16,419 nt of DNA from Gemmataceae bacterium (GCA_009691815.1 SIAL01000023.1:1-16419); one strand, 5' to 3'; counted from the stretch's first letter, positions 1-9,057 are shown. Notes: generated by a model not told the origin, from the letters alone. Program-made: numbers and translations.

Positions 1-363
1 GAAAAATGGGGACTTGCAGCTGCCAAAGCTGCCGATGCGCTTTGCCTTTCGGGCGATCATTTGGTGGACTGGAACCCTCATAGGATCCGTTCCGAGCCTA
101 TCCTCATCCAGCAAACGGATCCGGTCACTTCTCCTGTTCGGTGGATTGCCACCAACCCGGGCCAAAAGCCCGTTCGCCTTGACTGTTCCCTCTCTAAAGG
201 CTTGATCTTTACCAGTCGGGGCCCACAAAAACCGGGAGAAACCCTCGTTTTGGATTCCATTGAACCCTTGGCGATTCCCAAAAGGGCCAAAGGGGTTGAC
301 ATCCCCTTGATTTGGGAAAACGGTTTCCCATCCCAAGGGGATACCTTTCGGGTTTGGAGATAA
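1..363 (+). CDS. Unrecognised protein, C-terminal 120 residues (5' end outside window)
   Basis: The frame is open from base 1 to a TAA at 361-363, so this is the tail of a longer gene. I do not recognise the family. The visible part starts with a short Ala-rich, probably helical stretch, then turns into alternating hydrophobic and polar residues with many Pro and Gly (for example PVRWIATNPGQKPVRLDC and the final DTFRVWR). That pattern suggests a beta-sandwich C-terminal domain, but this is inference from composition only. There is no transmembrane segment or cofactor motif in the visible part. An internal TTG at 61 could be read as a start, but the frame continues upstream without a stop, so the longer partial reading is preferred. 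Codon use resembles its neighbours. The gene ends 195 bases before gltB and has no evident functional link to it. Confidence 0.6.
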   Translation, partial: EKWGLAAAKAADALCLSGDHLVDWNPHRIRSEPILIQQTDPVTSPVRWIATNPGQKPVRLDCSLSKGLIFTSRGPQKPGETLVLDSIEPLAIPKRAKGVDIPLIWENGFPSQGDTFRVWR

Positions 364-367
364 TTCT

Positions 368-405
368 ACCCGGTTCTTTCGATTTGGACTGGCCCTTTAC
401 CGGGT
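368..405 (+). terminator. Possible weak terminator after the first gene
   Basis: ACCCGGT at 368-374 is the exact reverse complement of ACCGGGT at 399-405, giving a 7-bp stem five bases after the upstream stop codon, followed by TTTTAG. The 24-base loop is long for an intrinsic terminator. The same 7-mer recurs twice more before gltB, so these may be protein-binding sites rather than a terminator. Confidence 0.25.
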
Positions 406-469
406 TTTAGCGATTGTTACGGTTATTCTGTTAGCAAAATTTACCCGGTAATGGAGGGGCATTCGGTCC

Positions 470-498
470 TTGCCTCAGTCGGCCATTCCTGATAAAAT
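470..498 (+). promoter_or_regulatory. Predicted sigma70-type promoter of gltB
   Basis: A -35 box TTGCCT (470-475) and a -10 box TAAAAT (493-498) are separated by 17 bases. They match TTGACA/TATAAT at 4/6 and 5/6. Transcription would start near 505, giving a leader of about 53 bases. An ACCGGGT copy at 500-506 would lie at the start site, and another at 443-449 lies just upstream of the -35 box, which is an operator-like arrangement. The same hexamers with the same spacing occur before the gene at 5625. Confidence 0.5.
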
Positions 499-557
499 AA
501 CCGGGTTTGAACTATTTAGGAATGAAACAAAGCTCCTTGCTTTAGGACACTAATTCG

Positions 558-3500
558 ATGCTCGACGGGCGACTGTTTTTGAATGGCCGGGACCTCCTTT
601 ATTCGGACACCGTGGGCAAAGACGCCTGTGGAATTGGCGGAATTGCCACCAACGATGGAAAACCTTGTCGAGAATTGGTTGACCGAGCCTTGATGGCCTT
701 AAAGGCCATGGAGCACCGGGGCGGAATCTGTGGGGCCATTGGCGATGGGGCCGGCCTGACCGTTCAATTTCCCAAAGCCTTTTTCTTTGAAGAAGCCGTT
801 CGGATTGCCGGAACAAGGCTAAACCTGACCGAGGAGGACACCTTGGCGGTGGGGGTTTTCTTCCTTTCGGAAAGACACCCCGAAACCCTTGACCGATCCC
901 GCAAATTGATCGAAGAAATCCTAACTAGTGATGGATTCGCCGAAATCGTGGGTTGGCGGCCTGTCCCCTTTAATCCGTTGGCCATTCCCAAAGAGGCCCT
1001 TGACGGTGCCCCCACCATTGATCATTTAATCCTTCGGATTGCCCCTCGCCGAGTTGGCAAAAATGGGACAATAGCCGAGAAAGAACTTTACAACCGCCGT
1101 CTGGCAATTCGCGAAGCGGCTACCCATTCGGACTTTGGAATTTATGTCCCCTCCCTTTCCACCAAGTTGGTTTCCTACAAGGGTCTTTTCACCAGCCATC
1201 AATTGGCGGATTTCTATCTCGACCTAGCGCACCCGCGTTTTGAGGTCGGAATCGCCATCTTTCATCGCCGCTATTCCACCAATACCTATCCCAATTGGTC
1301 ACTCGCTCAACCGTTTCGGTTCGGTTGTCACAACGGTGAAATCAACACCATCAAAACGAACCGTAACGCTGTTTATGCCTATTCGCGAAGCATGGACCCA
1401 CTGCCCCCCGGCGGCAACATTTTTACGCCGAAGATGTCCGATTCCGCGAGTCTGGACGAGTGGACCGAGCACCTTGTGTTGGAAAAAAACTGGAGTTTGG
1501 AAAGGGCAATCCGGCTCACCATTCCCCCCGCTTGGGAAGGCGAACCCGACATCTGGGGCCAAGAAGCTGTTGACCTTTTCACATGGGGCCGCCGAGCTAT
1601 GGGCAGCCTCTGTGCTTGGGACGGTCCCGCCGGGCTCATCAATACCGACGGAACCATGCTTATCGGCCAAGTGGACCGCATGGGACTACGGCCGGTTCGG
1701 TGGTGTGCCGACCAACGGGGTTGGCTCTACATAGCATCCGAATCGGGTGTTTTTGGCATTGAAACAAGCACCATCACCGCCTCGGGCCAACTTCAACCTG
1801 GCCAAATGATCCTCCTCGATACTTCCACCGGGGAGCGACTTGATAGCTATCAACTCATGTCCCGCATTTGCGCGGAGGTGCGGGCCGAAACCGAACTCAG
1901 CCTTCACGAAACCAACCGCAACCAAATTCTGGTTCCCGAGTCGTTCGACTTTGCCTCCCCCATCGAGGATCAGGTCCATTATGTGATGCAAAAGCGCAAC
2001 TGGACGGTGGACCACCTCCTACAAGCGCACGGTTGGGAATTTGAACGGGCAATCTTTGTTAAGGACATGTCGAAACTTAAAAAGGAACCCCTCTCTTCAA
2101 TGGGTTTCGATCGGGTGCTGACGATTTTTTCGTTGCAGCATCAGACCCTGTTCAAATACCTCCAACAAACCTTTGCCGAGGTCACCAATCCGCCAATCGA
2201 TCCTTACCGGGAAGGCGGGGCAATGTCCTTGGTCAGCTACCTTGGTCGAAGCCCCCTAATCATTCCCAAAGGTGAGGTTTTGCCCTGCAAGCAAATGGAA
2301 CTATCCACACCGGTCCTCTCGGATGCGGTTGTGGAAGAAATCCGTCGCCAAGAGATACTTGGCTTCAAATCTCTCTCGGCCGTATTCCCGATTGAAGGCG
2401 GTGTCGAATCCCTCAAAGAAAGCCTACATAGACTTCGAAGCGAAGCCGAAAGGGCGGTCCACGAGGGATTCAATGTACTTTGCATTTCCGACAAAGAAGC
2501 ATTCGAAGATGGCATTGTCCCGATCCCCAGCATCTTGGCTTTGGGTGCGGTTCACAGCTATTTGTCCAAGCGAGGCCTTCGGGGTCGTTGTTCCCTGGTT
2601 GTCCAAGCGGGCGATGTTCAGGAAGGCCACGACATCGCCTGTCTGGTTGGATTTGGGGCCGATGCGGTTCACCCCTATCTCATGCTAAGGCTTATCCGAA
2701 ACGGTTTGACCTTTAAGGATGGGGACACCAAACAGGAATGGACCCTCTCCGCCAGAGAGTGCCTTGAAAACCTATTTGCCGCCTTGGAAGACACCTTTAA
2801 GAAGATCATTTCCAAAATGGGAATTACCACCGCCGAGGGGTACCGTGGAGCCCTCCTTTTCGAAGCGGTCGGTTTTGGCCAAGAGTTGATGGACTTCTTG
2901 GGAGATCTCCCCTCTCGAATTGGCGGAATCGGTCTTAAAGAACTCGTTGAGGACGCAAAGTATCGCCTCGCCCGTACCGAAAACATGCAGGTTTTGGGTC
3001 GAAACCGCGACTACCATGCTTTCAACGCGAAAGTTCGCATGGCCCTGCGCAAAGCCGCCATGGCGGGCAGCGAGGCAAACTTGCCCATGAGTAGCGCAGC
3101 GGGGGCCAAGCCACCGGAAGCATTATCCAACGAGGGAGGCGAGGCCGCCTACATCTCCGCCCAAGCGCTGGCGAATCCGATCTCGAACGAATACACCGAC
3201 TTTTCCAAGATGATCAATGATCGTACCCCCACCTGCCTAAGGGACTTATTCAACTTGGCCGAAGCGGAGAATCCCCTCCCTATCGAAGAGGTCCAAGATG
3301 GCCTTGACCTGATTCAAAACCACCTACGGGGCGCGGCCATGAGCCATGGCGCGCTTACTCGCGTCTCGCATCAAGACATCGCCGCGGCCCTAAATGATCT
3401 GGGCGGCAAAAGCAATTCCGGCGAAGGAGGCGAAGCGCGCTATCGCAATGATATACCCCCAAAGTCCGAACACGAAATCTGGAAAACCGTCCGCGCCGAA

Positions 3501-5297
3501 CGCCAAAAGAACCTCGCGGGCTTAACCCTTAACGGCGATGTCAACAAGAGCAGACTCCGCAGCCGTATTCGCCAAGTCGCCTCAGGCCGCTTTGGCGTGG
3601 ATGCCGAGTATCTGATCAATAGCGAGGAGATCCAGATAAAAATGGCTCAGGGAGCAAAACCCGGCGAAGGCGGGCAACTCATGGGCAAGAAAGTGACCAG
3701 CGAGATCGCCGAAATCCGCTATGGCAAGCCGGGCAATGACCTTATCAGTCCGCCACCCCACCACGACATCTACTCCATTGAGGACCTTGCACAGCTTATA
3801 TACGACCTTAAGGCCGTCAAACCGGGCATTCCTGTTTCGGTCAAACTGGTGGCGGTGGACAACATCGGAACTATTGCTGTTGGCGTTGCCAAGGCCGGGG
3901 CCGATATTATCGAAATTGACGGCATTGGGGGGGGAACTGGCGCCGCCATGGTCTCTTCCAAGGAGCATTGTGGGCTTCCCAGCGAAATGGGCCTCTCCGA
4001 GGCTCACCAAGCCCTTGTGGTAAACGGCCTTCGCCGCAAGGTTATCCTACGGGTGGGTGGGGGTATCAAAAACGGCGTCGATGTGATCAAATACGCGCTG
4101 TTGGGCGCTCAAGAATTCTCCCTTGGTCAGGGCCTAATGGTCTCGGTTGGGTGCATCGTTTGCAAAAGCTGTCACATCCCCAACTGCCCCACGGGCATCA
4201 CCGGAACCCAAGGTGAATACAAGGGTGACCCGGAACACACAAAATCCTACCTCCTCGGATTGGCAGCCGAAGTCCGATGCCTCCTGGCCAAACTGGGTGC
4301 CCGGCACATCACCGAGTTGTGTGGCCGCAGCGAACTTTTGATTCGCCGTCACAACTTGCCCGGCCGGGCCGACCTTGTCGACCTCCATCGCTTCATTGCC
4401 CCGGACATGGCCCTGTCCCGACTAGAGGGTCATTTCCCCGATGCCCATGTCGGCGTTTGCTCGCCCGGCACGAATACCATGACCCTCAACGAACGGATCA
4501 TCCATGCCGGCAGGGACGCCATCGAAACCGCCAACAGTGCGGATCTGGTTTTCAAAATCAAGAACTCGGACCGCTCGGTCGGCGCGACAGCCTCAGGCCT
4601 AATCGCCCAACTTTATGGCCGGGAAGGAATGCCTCATTCCCGTCGGTTAAAGGTCCGTTTTGAGGGTGAGGCTGGGCAAAGTTTTGGTGCCTGGAACATC
4701 AACTCTTTGGAACTGGACCTCAAAGGCTTTGCTCAAGATGGTGTGGCCAAAGGAATTTCCGGGGGCACCGTAACGGTCACATTGGATTATGCCAACACCA
4801 ACCTTGGGGACGAAATCCTTAGCGTTGTGGGAAATAATGTCGGTTATGGAGCAACCGGCGGGCAGATCTTTATCGGCGGTTGCGCCGGGCATCGCCTTGG
4901 TATTCGAAACTCCGGTGCCACCATTGTTGCCGAGGCCGCCGGCAAATATGCCTGTGAATACCAAACCCGCGGTCGCGTGGTAATCCTTGGACCCTTGGAA
5001 AACGAAATCGGGTCAGGTATGACGGGGGGCGAACTATTTGTTTATGATCCCCATAACACTGTATCCGCCAAACTTCACACCCGAAGCGTTACCGTGATCG
5101 ACTGCACCTATGTCGATTACGAATGGCTGCACCCCATGATCATTCAATACCACGCCAGAACCGGCAGTCGAAGCGCCGCGTCGATTTTGAAAAACTGGTC
5201 CGAGTTCCGGCGCGGTCGCCGATTGCGCAAAATCATTCCCCTCGCGGTGGCCAGAAAAGCGGAAGATTTCATCGCCGCCGGTTCCAACGCCGGATAG
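558..5297 (+). CDS. gltB: Glutamate synthase, large (alpha) subunit
   Basis: This is the GOGAT alpha subunit. It hydrolyses glutamine, channels the ammonia to 2-oxoglutarate and forms glutamate in the cytoplasm, with electrons supplied by a GltD or ferredoxin partner. The predicted protein has 1579 residues, normal for the family. Domains in order: class II glutamine amidotransferase with nucleophile Cys24 in KDACGIGG (implying a 23-residue propeptide) and HNGEINT at 258-264; central domain about 440-730; FMN/2-oxoglutarate synthase domain about 880-1230, with GAKPGEGGQL near 1032-1041 and SPPPHHDIYSIEDLAQ from 1064; and a GXGXG beta-helix from about 1300 to 1520. The [3Fe-4S] ligands fit Cys1199-x5-Cys1205-x4-Cys1210, with an extra Cys1202. 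The loop usually written SGHDGGTGAS reads DGIGGGTGAA (1121-1130), a divergent form. The ATG at 558 follows an AGGA at 544-547. No gltD is adjacent. Confidence 0.95.
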   Translation: MLDGRLFLNGRDLLYSDTVGKDACGIGGIATNDGKPCRELVDRALMALKAMEHRGGICGAIGDGAGLTVQFPKAFFFEEAVRIAGTRLNLTEEDTLAVGVFFLSERHPETLDRSRKLIEEILTSDGFAEIVGWRPVPFNPLAIPKEALDGAPTIDHLILRIAPRRVGKNGTIAEKELYNRRLAIREAATHSDFGIYVPSLSTKLVSYKGLFTSHQLADFYLDLAHPRFEVGIAIFHRRYSTNTYPNWSLAQPFRFGCHNGEINTIKTNRNAVYAYSRSMDPLPPGGNIFTPKMSDSASLDEWTEHLVLEKNWSLERAIRLTIPPAWEGEPDIWGQEAVDLFTWGRRAMGSLCAWDGPAGLINTDGTMLIGQVDRMGLRPVRWCADQRGWLYIASESGVFGIETSTITASGQLQPGQMILLDTSTGERLDSYQLMSRICAEVRAETELSLHETNRNQILVPESFDFASPIEDQVHYVMQKRNWTVDHLLQAHGWEFERAIFVKDMSKLKKEPLSSMGFDRVLTIFSLQHQTLFKYLQQTFAEVTNPPIDPYREGGAMSLVSYLGRSPLIIPKGEVLPCKQMELSTPVLSDAVVEEIRRQEILGFKSLSAVFPIEGGVESLKESLHRLRSEAERAVHEGFNVLCISDKEAFEDGIVPIPSILALGAVHSYLSKRGLRGRCSLVVQAGDVQEGHDIACLVGFGADAVHPYLMLRLIRNGLTFKDGDTKQEWTLSARECLENLFAALEDTFKKIISKMGITTAEGYRGALLFEAVGFGQELMDFLGDLPSRIGGIGLKELVEDAKYRLARTENMQVLGRNRDYHAFNAKVRMALRKAAMAGSEANLPMSSAAGAKPPEALSNEGGEAAYISAQALANPISNEYTDFSKMINDRTPTCLRDLFNLAEAENPLPIEEVQDGLDLIQNHLRGAAMSHGALTRVSHQDIAAALNDLGGKSNSGEGGEARYRNDIPPKSEHEIWKTVRAERQKNLAGLTLNGDVNKSRLRSRIRQVASGRFGVDAEYLINSEEIQIKMAQGAKPGEGGQLMGKKVTSEIAEIRYGKPGNDLISPPPHHDIYSIEDLAQLIYDLKAVKPGIPVSVKLVAVDNIGTIAVGVAKAGADIIEIDGIGGGTGAAMVSSKEHCGLPSEMGLSEAHQALVVNGLRRKVILRVGGGIKNGVDVIKYALLGAQEFSLGQGLMVSVGCIVCKSCHIPNCPTGITGTQGEYKGDPEHTKSYLLGLAAEVRCLLAKLGARHITELCGRSELLIRRHNLPGRADLVDLHRFIAPDMALSRLEGHFPDAHVGVCSPGTNTMTLNERIIHAGRDAIETANSADLVFKIKNSDRSVGATASGLIAQLYGREGMPHSRRLKVRFEGEAGQSFGAWNINSLELDLKGFAQDGVAKGISGGTVTVTLDYANTNLGDEILSVVGNNVGYGATGGQIFIGGCAGHRLGIRNSGATIVAEAAGKYACEYQTRGRVVILGPLENEIGSGMTGGELFVYDPHNTVSAKLHTRSVTVIDCTYVDYEWLHPMIIQYHARTGSRSAASILKNWSEFRRGRRLRKIIPLAVARKAEDFIAAGSNAG

Positions 5298-5324
5298 GCC
5301 AACCACCCTTTTGAGCTCTTTTAC

Positions 5325-5357
5325 CACTCCGCCCTTTCTGCACCAAAGGGCGGAGTG
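5325..5357 (+). terminator. Hairpin terminator after gltB
   Basis: CACTCCGCCCTTT (5325-5337) and AAAGGGCGGAGTG (5345-5357) are perfect reverse complements, giving a 13-bp stem with a 7-base loop, 27 bases after the gltB stop. The T-tract that follows is weak (ATTTC). It may act as an imperfect intrinsic terminator or as a 3'-end-stabilising hairpin. Confidence 0.65.
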
Positions 5358-5463
5358 ATTTCAATAGAGTGTCCATACCGAAGGGGTCATTTCGAAAGAA
5401 TGGCCGCCACCAACCGAACCTCAACCGACCTTCTATTTTGACCTTGGTACATTGTCGGCACAC

Positions 5464-5492
5464 TTGCCTTTTGATCTAGAATGAGTTAAAAT
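5464..5492 (+). promoter_or_regulatory. Predicted sigma70-type promoter of the cytochrome/DUF1501 pair
   Basis: TTGCCT (5464-5469) and TAAAAT (5487-5492) are separated by 17 bases, with the same hexamers and spacing as the predicted gltB promoter. The start site would be near 5499, leaving a leader of about 126 bases to the ATG at 5625. The position, downstream of the gltB hairpin, fits independent transcription of the two-gene unit. Confidence 0.5.
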
Positions 5493-5624
5493 TTCCACCG
5501 AAGGCAGATTCTGGGGAATTGCACTACAATCACCATATCCGCCGTTCCCTCCGCTTGGCTTTTGAATCCGCAATCCTACCCAGTTTTCTTGGGCTGCTAT
5601 AAAGCCCGTTTGCAGGCGCACACA

Positions 5625-8600
5625 ATGCAGACTCTGTTTCACTTTTGCTTCGGATTCGTTTGCCTAGGTCTGTTTTCGATCCATTCTCAAGGGGCGGAAA
5701 GCCCTAATAACCAGCCCGTAAATTATCAAAGCACCATCAAGCCCCTTTTAACGGCGCATTGTGCATCGTGTCACGGTGCCCTTGCCCAAAAAGGGAAATT
5801 GCGTCTGGATGCTTCCCAGTTGATTCTAAAGGGGGGTCGAAGCGGCCCCGCAATCACCGTAAACCAGCCCGAATCTTCCTTGATAGTTCAAGCAATTCAA
5901 GGGGTGCATTTGCGCAAAATGCCGCCGCCAAATGAGGGGTCTCCCCTCCATGCCGAACAGATCGAAACCCTCAAAAAATGGATTTCCCAAGGCGCCAAAA
6001 TGCCTTCACTGGAAACCATTCCGGAAGACCCCAAAAAACATTGGGCCTTTCAAATACCCCGCAAACTGCCGATCACCAAAAATAACGCAAATCCGATCGA
6101 CCACTACATCGGACAGGGATTGCAAACCCATGGTCTGGTTCCCTCGGCGGAGGCGGGTCGGCTGATTCTGGCGCGAAGACTTTACCTCGATCTTTTGGGA
6201 ATGCCTCCAAGCCAGCAGGAACTGACTTTTTATCTTTCCGACACAAGAACGGATTCCTACGAAAAATTGGTCGACAAGTTGTTGCGGGATCCTCGCCATG
6301 GTGAGCGTTTTGCCAGACATTGGATGGACATCTGGCGATACGCGGACTGGTATGGAAGGAGACATGTTCCCGATGTTTGGAACAGCGCGCCACAGGTTTG
6401 GCGCTGGCGCGACTGGATTGTCAATTCTCTCAACAACAACCATGGTTACGACCGAATGGTGGCCGAGATGCTGGCGGCGGATGAACTCGTCCCCGGGGAT
6501 TACCAAGCCGCGGTGGCGTCCGGCTACCTTGTTCGCAATTGGTATGCCCTGAACCCCAACGACTGGATGCGCAATATTGTCGAGCATACCGGGAAGGCGT
6601 TTCTGGGTTTGACGCTCAATTGCGCCCATTGCCATGACCACAAATACGACCCGATCAAGCAAGACGATTATTTCGCCTTTCGCGCCTTTTTTGAACCGAT
6701 CCACATTCGTCAGGATCGGGTGGTTGGCGAGGCGGATCCCGGACCCTTTCAAGATTATGACTACAGCGTTCTGAGAAAGATCCAACCGTTGGGCATGGTG
6801 AGCGTGTTTGACAAGTTTCCGGAAGCACCCACCTGGTACTACACCGGTGGCGACGAAAGAAATCGGGTGAAGGGTCGAGGATCCATTGCACCCCATATTC
6901 CCGCGCTTTTTTCCCAAAGCGAACCCACCATCAAGGTGGTGGAGCTGCCTGCCGAGGCGATCAATCCGGCGCTTCGACCCCTTCTCCGCGAAACTCTTTT
7001 GAAGGAAGCCTGTGATGCCATTGCCCTGGCCCAGCTTGGTTACGACAAGGCCAAGGCATCCGTGCAGCCTCCCAAACCCGCCGAACTGGACATCCTTGCC
7101 AAGGCTAAGGCGGCCTATGAGCTGGAAAGGGCCAAGGCTTCCCAATCCGCGACAAGCGGCGCTCTCGAAGGAAAACAGTCCTTGCTCCTTTCCGGAAAGA
7201 CTGGTAGGGCCGTCGTTCAAAACAGCATGAAATCCCTAACCACGCTTGTGGATGGTTCAACGCTTAGCTTCAAACTGCACATTCTCGACGATGCCAAGTT
7301 TAACTTCCAACTCTCCAAGGATTCGACAAAGGGGCTTACCGCGACCTATGTGGGTTTCGAAAAGGGGCGCATCGTCTCCTACAAGCCGAAGTCGTTCGAT
7401 GCTCTGGAAGCGGGTCGCTATGATCTACATTTAGGGCAGAAACAGTTCGAGGTTTCCTTCCTTCTCCGCCTAAAGTCGGATGACTGTTTGCTGCATGTCC
7501 GTTCCCTAAGTGATGGCAAGAAATTGGTCGATGGCGTGGCGGTGGCACTAAATGGCTGGAACCCGGTGGGAAATCCGCAAAAACCGATCTTTATTGATGC
7601 CCATGCCGACAGCACTGTGGTGATTGATGACCTTCGCCTGCTGCCACCCCCGGGTGAAATCGCCACCGCGAAAAACTCCACCCGCTATTCGTTCGAAGCT
7701 CCCCTCTATCAGGATCAACAAGATGCCGTTGGCCTGGACGGGTGGGAAACCTCGTCCTACCATGTTCCACCCGGTGTGACGATGGTCTCTACATCCTCAT
7801 TAGTCCCGGCCCTTCGCAAAGCGACCGAAGCACTTGAATTGGCCAAGAAAGAGGTGGAATTGCCGCAAAGGAGGGTGAGTGCCGCCCAAAAGAAACTGCG
7901 CGCAACACAAGCGGCCCTTGCGGATATCGAGGCACGGTTGGCCGCCGAAAGGGCAACCTACACCAAACCCCCGCCAAACAACTTGACCGAATTAAAACGC
8001 ACGGCGGCAAAACGGGAATGGGAGGCAAAGCTTTTGCTAGGGCAGGCGGATTTGGAATCCGGCGAGGTTGCCCTAACCGAAGCGGCTAGATCGGAAGTCG
8101 CCAAGAGAAAAGCAAGTATCGATGCGGCCAGCAAGCAGGTTTCCATGGCTCGAACGGCGATTCAAAAGGCCGAAGGCGTTCTTAAGGATCCCTCCCAAGA
8201 ACTTAAATACTCGCCTTTTGGCCCGGCTTACCCCTCCAAAAGTACCGGCCGGAGAAAAGCCCTTGCCCAGTGGATCACCAGTAAAGAGAACCCCCTGACC
8301 GCCCGGGTCGCCGTCAACCACATTTGGAATTGGCACTTCCATTCCCCACTGGTAGCCACGGTGACGGATTTTGGCCTCAGTGGAAAAGCTCCAACACACC
8401 CGGAATTGCTCGACTGGCTGGCGGTGGAGTTCATGGAGTCTGGTTGGGATATGAAGCGTCTGCATCGCCTGATTGTTACAAGCAATGCGTACAAGCGATC
8501 ATCAAGCAATAACAACCCGACAAAAGATCCGGAAAATATCCATCTTGCCCGTAGGAACATTGGCCGCATGGAAGCTGAGGTCCTTCGCGACAGCCTTCTT

Positions 8601-9053
8601 TCCTGTGCCTTAAAACTGGATTCCCAAATGGGCGGCAGGGAACTGGAAAACACTCTGGCACTCAAGACCTTTCGCAGGAGTATTTATTACAGCAGCTTTC
8701 CCGAAGACGGGGGCAAAGGGGTGATCGGCGACCTCTTTGACGGACCCGACCCGCTCGATTGCTATCGCCGGTCGCAAAGCATCGTCCCTCAACAGGCACT
8801 GGCCCTAACCAACAGCGAACTGGTCCATCAGTTAAGTGGCCTCGTCACAACCAGCATCCAGTCCCAGCTTTCCGCGGCATCCCCCGATGCCGATTTCATC
8901 CGCTTGGCCTATTCAAGAATCTTGTCCCGCCCGCCCTCCACCTTGGAGTTAAAAGAATGCGCGGAATTTCTTCTTGGCCAACCAAGGGACATTGCCCGGC
9001 CAGGACTGATCCGAGCCCTTTTCAACCACAACGATTTCCAATCCATCAGGTAA
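5625..9053 (+). CDS. Planctomycete cytochrome-type protein (PSCyt1-DUF1549-DUF1553) with LamG-like and coiled-coil inserts
   Basis: This is a 1142-residue exported protein. The Sec signal peptide is MQTLFHFCFGFVCLGLF followed by SIHSQGA. PSCyt1 carries a haem-c motif C46-A-S-C49-H50. PSCyt2 (DUF1549, about 157-355) includes RLYLDLLGMPP and a second CxxCH at 333-337 (CAHCHDHKYDPI). A region at about 510-680 resembles a LamG/concanavalin-like beta-sandwich. A charged Ala/Lys/Glu-rich region (about 725-855) is probably coiled coil. DUF1553 (PSD1, about 862-1125) includes ARVAVNHIWNWHF and HPELLDWLAVEF. Covalent haem and an electron-transfer or surface-binding role are inferred; the biochemical function of this family is not established. 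ATG 5625 was chosen because the signal peptide begins there; an in-frame TTG at 5562 would bury it behind 21 residues. The DUF1501 gene follows after four bases, and such pairs are typical of planctomycetes. Confidence 0.88.
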   Translation: MQTLFHFCFGFVCLGLFSIHSQGAESPNNQPVNYQSTIKPLLTAHCASCHGALAQKGKLRLDASQLILKGGRSGPAITVNQPESSLIVQAIQGVHLRKMPPPNEGSPLHAEQIETLKKWISQGAKMPSLETIPEDPKKHWAFQIPRKLPITKNNANPIDHYIGQGLQTHGLVPSAEAGRLILARRLYLDLLGMPPSQQELTFYLSDTRTDSYEKLVDKLLRDPRHGERFARHWMDIWRYADWYGRRHVPDVWNSAPQVWRWRDWIVNSLNNNHGYDRMVAEMLAADELVPGDYQAAVASGYLVRNWYALNPNDWMRNIVEHTGKAFLGLTLNCAHCHDHKYDPIKQDDYFAFRAFFEPIHIRQDRVVGEADPGPFQDYDYSVLRKIQPLGMVSVFDKFPEAPTWYYTGGDERNRVKGRGSIAPHIPALFSQSEPTIKVVELPAEAINPALRPLLRETLLKEACDAIALAQLGYDKAKASVQPPKPAELDILAKAKAAYELERAKASQSATSGALEGKQSLLLSGKTGRAVVQNSMKSLTTLVDGSTLSFKLHILDDAKFNFQLSKDSTKGLTATYVGFEKGRIVSYKPKSFDALEAGRYDLHLGQKQFEVSFLLRLKSDDCLLHVRSLSDGKKLVDGVAVALNGWNPVGNPQKPIFIDAHADSTVVIDDLRLLPPPGEIATAKNSTRYSFEAPLYQDQQDAVGLDGWETSSYHVPPGVTMVSTSSLVPALRKATEALELAKKEVELPQRRVSAAQKKLRATQAALADIEARLAAERATYTKPPPNNLTELKRTAAKREWEAKLLLGQADLESGEVALTEAARSEVAKRKASIDAASKQVSMARTAIQKAEGVLKDPSQELKYSPFGPAYPSKSTGRRKALAQWITSKENPLTARVAVNHIWNWHFHSPLVATVTDFGLSGKAPTHPELLDWLAVEFMESGWDMKRLHRLIVTSNAYKRSSSNNNPTKDPENIHLARRNIGRMEAEVLRDSLLSCALKLDSQMGGRELENTLALKTFRRSIYYSSFPEDGGKGVIGDLFDGPDPLDCYRRSQSIVPQQALALTNSELVHQLSGLVTTSIQSQLSAASPDADFIRLAYSRILSRPPSTLELKECAEFLLGQPRDIARPGLIRALFNHNDFQSIR

Positions 9054-9057
9054 AATC

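Larger units (their letters stand above)
5298..5624. other. Intergenic region between gltB and the cytochrome-type gene
   Basis: This 327-base stretch holds the gltB hairpin (5325-5357), a predicted promoter (5464-5492) and a leader of about 125 bases. In the leader, GGGCT (5591-5595) and AGCCC (5603-5607) can pair about 18 bases before the ATG. I see no convincing small gene or RNA gene. The open frame from TTG 5562 is the in-frame extension of the downstream gene and is discussed there. Confidence 0.5.

Noticed and set aside
3927..3934. Run of eight G in gltB as a possible frameshift or slippage site
   Set aside because: The frame continues intact through conserved sequence on both sides (GGGTGAA and onward), so there is no sign of a shift.
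5562..5624. In-frame TTG start for the cytochrome-type protein
   Set aside because: It would add 21 residues before a well-formed signal peptide that begins at ATG 5625.
6006..7220. A 404-codon open frame on the - strand inside the cytochrome-type gene
   Set aside because: It is fully antisense to a gene with clear conserved domains, shows no family motif or signal, and is best explained by codon bias of the sense gene.
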